A stretch of 9,529 nt of DNA from DASXAQ01 sp036406615 (GTDB lineage Bacteria; Actinomycetota; UBA4738). Shown here in pieces: positions 1 through 5,218 of this stretch. The stretch spans positions 1-9,529 of the forward strand of contig DASXAQ010000060.1 of assembly GCA_036406615.1 (NCBI GenBank). The letters are read 5' to 3'. Below the pieces are notes generated by a model, which was given only the letters and a program-made list of their open reading frames with translations, did no database searches and was not told the DNA's origin. Position 1 is the first letter of the stretch. Every line of letters begins with the position of its first letter. A program made the position numbers and the translations under genes.

Positions 1-496
1 CCAGCACCTTCGCCATGGGCGCGACGCAGTTCGTCGTGCACGACGCGTTCGAGATCACGTGGTGCTCCGCCGGGTCGTACACGTCGTCGTTCACCCCCAG
101 CACCACCGTCAGGTCCTCGCCCTTGGCGGGGGCGCTGATGATCACCTTCTCGGCGCCGGCCTCCAGGTGCTTGGCGGCCTTCTCCCGGCTCGTGAACAGC
201 CCGGTGGACTCGACGACGATCTCGACGCCGAGCTCCTTCCACGGCAGGTTCGCGGGGTCGCGCTCGGCCAACACTCGAAGAGGCTTGCCGTCGACGATCA
301 GGCCGTCGCCGTCGGTCGCCACCGTCCCGTCGAACCGCCCGAGCACCGAGTCGTACCTCAACAGATACGCCAGCGTGGCCGCGTCGGTGATGTCGTTGAC
401 GGCCACGAACTCCAGGTCGGCCCCTGTCGCCTTGGCCGCCCGGAAGAAGTTGCGCCCGATCCTTCCGAACCCGTTGATGCCGATCTTCACGGACAT
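1..496 (-). CDS. gap: Glyceraldehyde-3-phosphate dehydrogenase, type I (partial, C-terminus beyond left edge)
   Basis: The visible N-terminal 165 residues read MSVKIGINGFGRIGRN at the start, the Rossmann-fold NAD-binding motif of type I GAPDH. They continue through VNDI, the LRYDSVLGRF stretch and VESTGLF to the catalytic signature SNASCTTNC, with the nucleophilic cysteine at residue 153 and a second cysteine at 157. The enzyme oxidises glyceraldehyde-3-phosphate with NAD and phosphate to 1,3-bisphosphoglycerate in the cytoplasm (glycolysis and gluconeogenesis). The ATG at 496-494 is chosen because a strong ribosome binding site, AGGAGG, lies 8 bases upstream and the protein begins where the family begins. 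The catalytic domain and the rest of the protein (about half) lie outside the window. It follows rapZ after a 52-base gap that holds its own promoter candidate. Identification is very secure. Confidence 0.97.
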   Translation of the reverse strand, partial: MSVKIGINGFGRIGRNFFRAAKATGADLEFVAVNDITDAATLAYLLRYDSVLGRFDGTVATDGDGLIVDGKPLRVLAERDPANLPWKELGVEIVVESTGLFTSREKAAKHLEAGAEKVIISAPAKGEDLTVVLGVNDDVYDPAEHHVISNASCTTNCVAPMAKVL

Positions 497-504
497 GTCA
501 GTCG

Positions 505-510
505 CCTCCT
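505..510 (-). promoter_or_regulatory. Shine-Dalgarno site of gap
   Basis: On the minus strand the sequence is AGGAGG within CGAGGAGGCGAC, 8 bases before the gap ATG. It is the only clear full Shine-Dalgarno in the window, contrasting with uvrA, uvrC and the small plus-strand gene, which have none. It fixes the gap start. Confidence 0.85.
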
Positions 511-526
511 CGGTTCGTCCGGCCCC

Positions 527-532
527 ATCCTA
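527..532 (-). promoter_or_regulatory. Candidate -10 element of a gap promoter
   Basis: TAGGAT (minus strand) matches the actinobacterial TANNNT -10 pattern. It lies about 30 bases upstream of the gap start, so transcription starting 6-8 bases downstream would give a leader of roughly 22-24 bases carrying the AGGAGG site. No convincing -35 hexamer lies at the right spacing. The box resembles the TAGAATGG boxes before uvrC, uvrA and the lipoprotein gene. It suggests gap can be transcribed separately from uvrC-rapZ. This is a motif-based inference only. Confidence 0.4.
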
Positions 533-548
533 GCCGGGCGCGCGGAGG

Positions 549-1469
549 CTACTCGCGGTCGAGGTCGCGGTGCTCGATCGTGACCGGCATCCCGCGTTTG
601 CGGAAGTAGGCGGCGAGCTCATTGGCCAGGACGACCGAGCGGTGGCGGCCGCCGGTGCACCCGATCGCGATCGTCAGGTACGCCTTGCCCTCGGCCAGGT
701 ACCCGGGCACGGTCGCGTCGAGCAGGGCCCGCAGCCGGCGAAGGAACTCGCCGTAGGCGCGCTGGCCGGTGACGTAGGCGCGCACGCGCGGATCGGAGCC
801 CGGCAGCGGCCGCAACTCGTCGACCCAGTGCGGGTTCGGCAGGAACCGGACGTCGAAGACGAGGTCGGCGTCGCGCGGCAGCCCGTGCTTGTAGCCGAAC
901 GAGACCAGGGAGACCTGCAACCCCTTCTCCTTCGGCACGCTCGCGAACACGTCACGGACCCGGTCGCGGAGCTCGTGCGGCGACAGCCCCGAGGAGTCGA
1001 TGATCAGGTCGGCCTCCTCCTTCAGCTGCTCCATCATCAGCCGTTCCTTGCGGATGCCCTCGATCACCCGGTCGGCGGCGGCCAGCGGGTGGCGCCGGCG
1101 CGTCGCGCCGAACCGGCGGACCAGGTCGTCGTCCGAGGCCTCCAGGAACAGGATGTGGTACGGAACGCCCAGGGCGCGCAGGTCCTGCAATCCTCGGGAG
1201 AGCTCCGCGAAGAACACGCCGCTTCGCACGTCGGCCACGATCGCGACCTTGGCCGGCCCGCCCGGGCCGGTCGCGAGCTCGGCCATCTTCCCGATCAGCG
1301 AGGGCGGGAGGTTGTCCACGACGAAGTACCCGAGGTCCTCGAAGCACTTCGCGGCCTCCGACCGGCCGGCGCCGGACAGCCCGGTGATGATCGTGAAGTC
1401 GGGCGTCATGGGAGCGTCCGGGTCGGGCTCGTGCACGGCCCGCGGCCGCTTCGCCGTCGCCACGCTCAA
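549..1469 (-). CDS. rapZ: RapZ family nucleotide-binding regulator (YvcJ/RapZ)
   Basis: This 306-residue protein has the two-part RapZ architecture. An N-terminal P-loop domain (from about residue 25) contains GLSGAGRS at 30-37 followed by CFEDLGYFVVDNLPPSL. A C-terminal domain contains SFGYKHGLPRDADLVFDVRF, the conserved FLPNPHW segment and GCTGGRHRS at 270-278. Family members bind ATP/GTP; E. coli RapZ is an adaptor that controls GlmZ/GlmS amino-sugar synthesis through RNase E, whereas the role in Gram-positive bacteria is less defined. The Walker A lysine is replaced by arginine (Arg36), as I recall for actinobacterial homologues. The start is uncertain. TTG at 1469 overlaps the uvrC stop by 4 bases. 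GTG at 1463 has a better-spaced AGGGCGG. ATG at 1409 would give 286 residues, close to the usual length, but lacks a clear ribosome binding site. The tight junction implies co-transcription and translational coupling with uvrC. Confidence 0.95.
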   Translation of the reverse strand: MSVATAKRPRAVHEPDPDAPMTPDFTIITGLSGAGRSEAAKCFEDLGYFVVDNLPPSLIGKMAELATGPGGPAKVAIVADVRSGVFFAELSRGLQDLRALGVPYHILFLEASDDDLVRRFGATRRRHPLAAADRVIEGIRKERLMMEQLKEEADLIIDSSGLSPHELRDRVRDVFASVPKEKGLQVSLVSFGYKHGLPRDADLVFDVRFLPNPHWVDELRPLPGSDPRVRAYVTGQRAYGEFLRRLRALLDATVPGYLAEGKAYLTIAIGCTGGRHRSVVLANELAAYFRKRGMPVTIEHRDLDRE

Positions 1470-3367
1470 CCCGCCCTGCGCTGTCCGGAGGCCGGCTCGG
1501 GGGCGTGCAGGGCCTCGTGGATCGTGCGGGCCAGGGCCGGGCCGACGCCGGGCGTCGCCGCCAGGTCCTCGGGCTCGGCCGCGCGGACTCGCGCGAGCGA
1601 GCCGAACCGGCGCAGCAGCGCCTTGCGTCGCGTGGCCCCAACCCCGGGGATGTCCTCCAGCGGGGAGCGCAGGGCCCGCTTGGCTCGCTTCTCGCGGTGG
1701 TACGTGATGGCGAACCGGTGCGCCTCGTCGCGGACGTGCTGCAGCACGAACAGCGCCTCGGAGCCGCGCGGGATGCGAAGCGGCTCCGGCTGCCCGGGGA
1801 GGTAGACCTCCTCGAGGCGCTTGGCGAGCCCGATCACCGGCAGGTCGAGGCGGGCGTCGGCGAGCACGCGCTCGGCCACCGAGAGCTGCCCGCGCCCGCC
1901 GTCCACCACGATCAGCGACGGCGGGTACGCGAACCGGCGCCGGCGCCGGGTGGCGTCGACCGGCTCGTCGGCGGCCGGCTCACGGCCGTCGCGGAGCCGG
2001 GCGACGCGGCGGCGCAGCATCTCGTCCATGCTTGCGAAATCGTCCTGCCCGGGCACGCCCTTGATCTCGAACCGACGATAGTCGCTTCGCTTCGGCAACC
2101 CGTCCTCGAAGACCACCATCGACCCCACCTTGTCGGTCGAGCCCAGGTTCGAGATGTCGTAGCACTCGATCCGCAGGGGCGCGACCGGCAATCCGAGGAC
2201 GTCGCCGAGCTCGGCGAGCGCCCGAGAGCGCGCACCGAAGTCCGACGCGCGCTTGAGCTTGTGGCGGACGAACGCCTCCTTCGCGTTCTGGCTCACGGTC
2301 GCCAGCAGCCGCCGGCGATCGCCGCGCGCCGGCACCAGGATCTGCACCCGGCCGTCACGCCTGGCCGACAACCACGCTTCCAGGAGATCGCGGTCGGCCG
2401 GCCATGCCGGGACCAGGATCCGCGGCGGGATCTCGTCGCGTTCCATGTACAGCTCGCGCAGGAACGACGACACCAGGCCGGACGAGTCGATGTCCTCCAC
2501 CTTGTCCACGACCCAGCCGCGGCGGCCCATCACGCGGCCGCGCCGGACGTGGAAGACCTGGAACGCCGCCTCGAGGTCGTCCTCCTGCATCCCGATCACG
2601 TCCAGGTCCTGGGTGCGCGGCAGCACCATCTCCTGGCTCTCGATCGCCTTGCGGGCGGCCGTCAGCTGGTCGCGCAGGCGTGCCGCGCGTTCGTACTCCT
2701 GTGCCTGCGAGGCCTCGGCCATCTCGGCCTCCAGTCGCGACAGGATCGGCCGGTGGTTGCCGGCCAGGAAGTCCGACAGGGATTCGACCTGCTCCCGGTA
2801 GCCCTCGACCGTGACGCCGGTCGTCTCGGGCACGCACGGCCCGGCGCATCGCCCGATGTCGTAGTACAGGCACGGACGGCGCGCCCGGGCGCGCTGGTCG
2901 AAGAACGCGTCCGAGCAGGTCCGAACCGGGAACACGCGGGTGAGCGCGTCGAGCGTCTCGCGGATCGCGTACGCGTGCCCGTAGGGGCCGAAGTACCGCA
3001 CGCCCTTGCGCTTCTTGCCGCGCAGGACGCGGGCTCGCGGCCACGTCTCCCCCACCGTCAGCGCCAGGTAGGGATAGGACTTGTCGTCGCGGTAGCGGAT
3101 GTTGAACCGCGGCCGGTGCGCCTGGATCAGGTTGTATTCGAGCATCAGCGCGTCGACCTCGTTCGAGGCCAGGATCCACTCGACGCTGCTGGCCGCCACC
3201 GTCATGGCCTCGGTGCGGGGGTGCAGCGGGCGGCCCCAATAGGACGCCAGGCGCTTGCGCAACGACAGCGCCTTGCCCACGTAGACGACCCGTCCATCGC
3301 CGTCCCGGAACAGGTAGGCGCCGGGCGCATCGGGGATCGAGGCGGGCTCGGGCCGCGGGACGCTCAC
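1466..3367 (-). CDS. uvrC: Excinuclease ABC subunit C (UvrC)
   Basis: UvrC makes both incisions flanking a DNA lesion after UvrA/UvrB recognition in nucleotide excision repair. All expected parts are present in 633 residues. The GIY-YIG nuclease (about 11-100) has the variant pair GAY (16-18) and YVG (29-31), with catalytic Arg39 and Glu77 in LEYNLI. Four cysteines at 151, 166, 174 and 178 match the iron-sulphur cluster ligands described for E. coli UvrC. The UvrB-interacting UVR helix pair follows (about 210-245, EYERAARLRDQL). The RNase H-like 5' nuclease has the Asp404 (ECYDISN), Asp489 (VVDGG) and His550 (DEAHRF) triad. Tandem helix-hairpin-helix motifs (IPGVGATRRKALL and TPGVGPALARTI) lie at the C-terminus. 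The GTG at 3367 is the start because an in-frame TAG lies only 9 bases upstream. There is no Shine-Dalgarno; a TAGAAT box ends 6 bases before the GTG, suggesting a leaderless mRNA. Confidence 0.98.
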   Translation of the reverse strand: MSVPRPEPASIPDAPGAYLFRDGDGRVVYVGKALSLRKRLASYWGRPLHPRTEAMTVAASSVEWILASNEVDALMLEYNLIQAHRPRFNIRYRDDKSYPYLALTVGETWPRARVLRGKKRKGVRYFGPYGHAYAIRETLDALTRVFPVRTCSDAFFDQRARARRPCLYYDIGRCAGPCVPETTGVTVEGYREQVESLSDFLAGNHRPILSRLEAEMAEASQAQEYERAARLRDQLTAARKAIESQEMVLPRTQDLDVIGMQEDDLEAAFQVFHVRRGRVMGRRGWVVDKVEDIDSSGLVSSFLRELYMERDEIPPRILVPAWPADRDLLEAWLSARRDGRVQILVPARGDRRRLLATVSQNAKEAFVRHKLKRASDFGARSRALAELGDVLGLPVAPLRIECYDISNLGSTDKVGSMVVFEDGLPKRSDYRRFEIKGVPGQDDFASMDEMLRRRVARLRDGREPAADEPVDATRRRRRFAYPPSLIVVDGGRGQLSVAERVLADARLDLPVIGLAKRLEEVYLPGQPEPLRIPRGSEALFVLQHVRDEAHRFAITYHREKRAKRALRSPLEDIPGVGATRRKALLRRFGSLARVRAAEPEDLAATPGVGPALARTIHEALHAPEPASGQRRAG

Positions 3368-3373
3368 GCGGCC

Positions 3374-3379
3374 ATTCTA
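3374..3379 (-). promoter_or_regulatory. Candidate -10 element of uvrC (leaderless arrangement)
   Basis: TAGAAT on the minus strand ends 6 bases before the uvrC GTG, so transcription would begin at or next to the start codon. The -35 region is weak (a CTGAGT-like hexamer 16 bases upstream). The same TAGAATGG string precedes uvrA and the lipoprotein gene, which supports a functional role. Its TAG is also the in-frame stop that rules out a longer UvrC. Confidence 0.55.
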
Positions 3380-3422
3380 GGTTGGGGCCGGTGACACTCA
3401 GATGAAGGGTTGGTGAAGCCCC

Positions 3423-5171
3423 TCAGGGCTTGGGCTTGGCGACGACGAACGTCCCGTTCATCTGCGGGTGCACGTCGCACTTGAAGAAGTAGATGCCGGC
3501 GGGCAGGGGGTCCACCTTGTACGACGTCGAGGAGACCCCGACGATCGTGTCGGTGGGCCCGGTGGCCCCGCCCAGGCGCTTGGTCGCCGAGGAGTCCGAG
3601 TAGATCTCCACGTTGTGCGGGGTGCCCGCGTCCTGGTTGTCGAACGAGATCGAGAACGCCGTGTCCGGCGGGGCCGCCAGGCAGTTCGTGTCGAACGCGA
3701 TGTTCTTCGCCGTGACGCTCAAGGTCGTCTGGCCGGCGGTCGGCAGGCATGGGGGCACGCCGGGGGCGGCCGCCGTCGGCAGCGGGCTGAACGACGGCGA
3801 CGGGACGGCCAGGCCGGCGATCGAGCCGATCGGCACGGCCACGTTCAGGTGTTTGTTCAGGCTGTCGTACCAGGCGATCGCCAGGTGCTTGCCGTCGGGC
3901 GACAGCGCCACGCTCGGGCTCCATCCGTCCGCGCTCTGCTGGACGGGCGCCTCGGTGAACGTCATGTTCGAAAGGGAGCCCTTGCCGGCCATGATGGTCC
4001 CGGCGGACAGGTCGGCCCAGCTCACGATCACGTCCCCCGCGTTGTCGACGCCCACGCCGGTCGTCCAAGCCCCGGGCTGCTGCGCGGTCGGACGGGTGCC
4101 GCCGGTCCCGAGCGGGCTCGTCGGGGATTGCCACGATGCGGCCGCGCGGCGCGCCTCGACGGTGACCGCCCCGTCGGACCCGTAGAAGGCGAGGACCGGC
4201 TGCTGGTTGGGGCCGGCCAGGGCGATCGACAGGCCGTACGCCTGCGAGACGCCGGGAACCGGTTCGGTCGACCAGGGGGTCCCGCCCGACTCCTGCCCCG
4301 GTCCCGACGCGCCGACCGGCGACGGCGACGGCGCCGTCGCACCCCCGCCGGCGGTGGAGCGTGAGGCAAGGTCCAGTTCGTTCGGCCCGTCGAAGGCCAC
4401 CCACGCCTCCCCGTCCGGGCCGACGGCGATCGCGGTGCGCAGCGACGGGCAGTCGGCGCACACCAGCGCCTTGCCGACGGTCTGCGTCGACCACGACGTC
4501 CCTTGCAGCGTTGCCACCTTCACGTCGCTGCCCTGGAGGTAGGCGATCCACGGCGTTCCGTCCGAGGTGACCGCGATCGAGGCTCCCGAGGTCGCGTCGG
4601 CCGTGATCGTGGTCGGCTTGTCCGGGAAGACCTGCACGGTCTTGCCGCCGGAGCTCACGGCCTGGTCGGCCGCGTAGAACAGGCCGGTCGGCGTGCTCCA
4701 CACCACGTGGTGCAGGCCCTTGGCATCGACGGCCATCGCGACCGTGGCGCCCGGGAGGTAGTGGCCCTTCGAGTCGGCGAGCTCCTTGGCCGTCCCGGGG
4801 TTGTTGCCCGGCTGCTTGTTCTGCGTGACTCCGCGGCGCGTCCAGATGCCGCCGTTCTCGAACGCCAGGACGACCGACGGCGGCTGCGGCGTGTTCGCGA
4901 CCACCGGGGGCGGGATCGCGCCCTTGGCGAGCACCGGCTGCAGGAGCAGGTATGCCACCGAGGGGTCGCCGTTCTGATCCAGCCCGACCGACGGCGACCG
5001 GCCGACGTCATACACCTCGTCGACCACCTGGGTGGCCAGCACGAGTCCCGCGGTGGAGATGGGGACGTTGGCCGGGCTGCCCGCGGGCGCGCAGGCGGCG
5101 GCCACGAGCGCAGCGCCCGCCAGCATCACGGCGAGCGAGGTCAAGCGGTGTGCGCGAAGGGTACCCGGCAC
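3423..5171 (-). CDS. Secreted beta-propeller / cupredoxin lipoprotein (blue-copper domain)
   Basis: This is a predicted exported protein of about 582 residues (from GTG 5171). The N-terminus is a lipoprotein-like signal peptide: RAHR, a hydrophobic run, then VAAAC with the candidate lipidated Cys at 27. Residues about 55-440 carry seven spaced copies of a pattern like SPSVGLDQNGDPSVAYL, SIAVTSDGTPWIAYL and SPSVALSPDGKHLAIAWYD, typical of beta-propeller blades. Pro/Ser-rich linkers (APSPSPVG; VPSPSFSPLP) separate parts. The last ~110 residues form a cupredoxin domain with a type I copper ligand set His519 (TPHNVEI), Cys565, His568 and Met571 in CDVHPQM, the C-x2-H-x2-M loop seen in amicyanin. 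It probably sits on the outer face of the membrane and binds copper or transfers electrons; the substrate or partner is unknown. Start alternatives are ATG 5183 (586 residues) and ATG 5222, which overlaps the uvrA stop as ATGA (599 residues). Neither has a Shine-Dalgarno. Confidence 0.85.
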   Translation of the reverse strand: MPGTLRAHRLTSLAVMLAGAALVAAACAPAGSPANVPISTAGLVLATQVVDEVYDVGRSPSVGLDQNGDPSVAYLLLQPVLAKGAIPPPVVANTPQPPSVVLAFENGGIWTRRGVTQNKQPGNNPGTAKELADSKGHYLPGATVAMAVDAKGLHHVVWSTPTGLFYAADQAVSSGGKTVQVFPDKPTTITADATSGASIAVTSDGTPWIAYLQGSDVKVATLQGTSWSTQTVGKALVCADCPSLRTAIAVGPDGEAWVAFDGPNELDLASRSTAGGGATAPSPSPVGASGPGQESGGTPWSTEPVPGVSQAYGLSIALAGPNQQPVLAFYGSDGAVTVEARRAAASWQSPTSPLGTGGTRPTAQQPGAWTTGVGVDNAGDVIVSWADLSAGTIMAGKGSLSNMTFTEAPVQQSADGWSPSVALSPDGKHLAIAWYDSLNKHLNVAVPIGSIAGLAVPSPSFSPLPTAAAPGVPPCLPTAGQTTLSVTAKNIAFDTNCLAAPPDTAFSISFDNQDAGTPHNVEIYSDSSATKRLGGATGPTDTIVGVSSTSYKVDPLPAGIYFFKCDVHPQMNGTFVVAKPKP

Positions 5172-5181
5172 GGCGGCGCCC

Positions 5182-5187
5182 ATTCTA
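5182..5187 (-). promoter_or_regulatory. Candidate -10 element of the cupredoxin lipoprotein gene
   Basis: TAGAAT on the minus strand, followed by GGGCGCCGCC and then GTG. It is the same TAGAATGG string found at uvrA and uvrC. If active, transcription starts just before or at GTG 5171 and the ATG embedded in the box (5183) is not in the mRNA. No good -35 hexamer is seen, so this is the least certain of the three. A transcript reading through from uvrA could also express the gene. Confidence 0.4.
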
Positions 5188-5218
5188 GCCACACGCCGGG
5201 ACCGCCGAGGCGTTTGCG

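Noticed and set aside
3364..3375. Mini-ORF ATG GCC GCG TGA overlapping the uvrC start
   Set aside because: Its ATG lies inside the proposed -10 box, so it would not be transcribed if the leaderless start is right.
1505..3394. A 629-codon plus-strand frame opposite uvrC
   Set aside because: Antisense shadow of a GC-rich gene. The composition is Arg/Gln/His/Val-rich without domains, whereas the opposite strand encodes a complete UvrC.
3416..3431. Possible terminator hairpin (6-bp arms AAGCCC / GGGCTT) at the lipoprotein stop
   Set aside because: The stem is short, it spans the stop codon and no T-run follows on the minus strand, so it is not a convincing intrinsic terminator.
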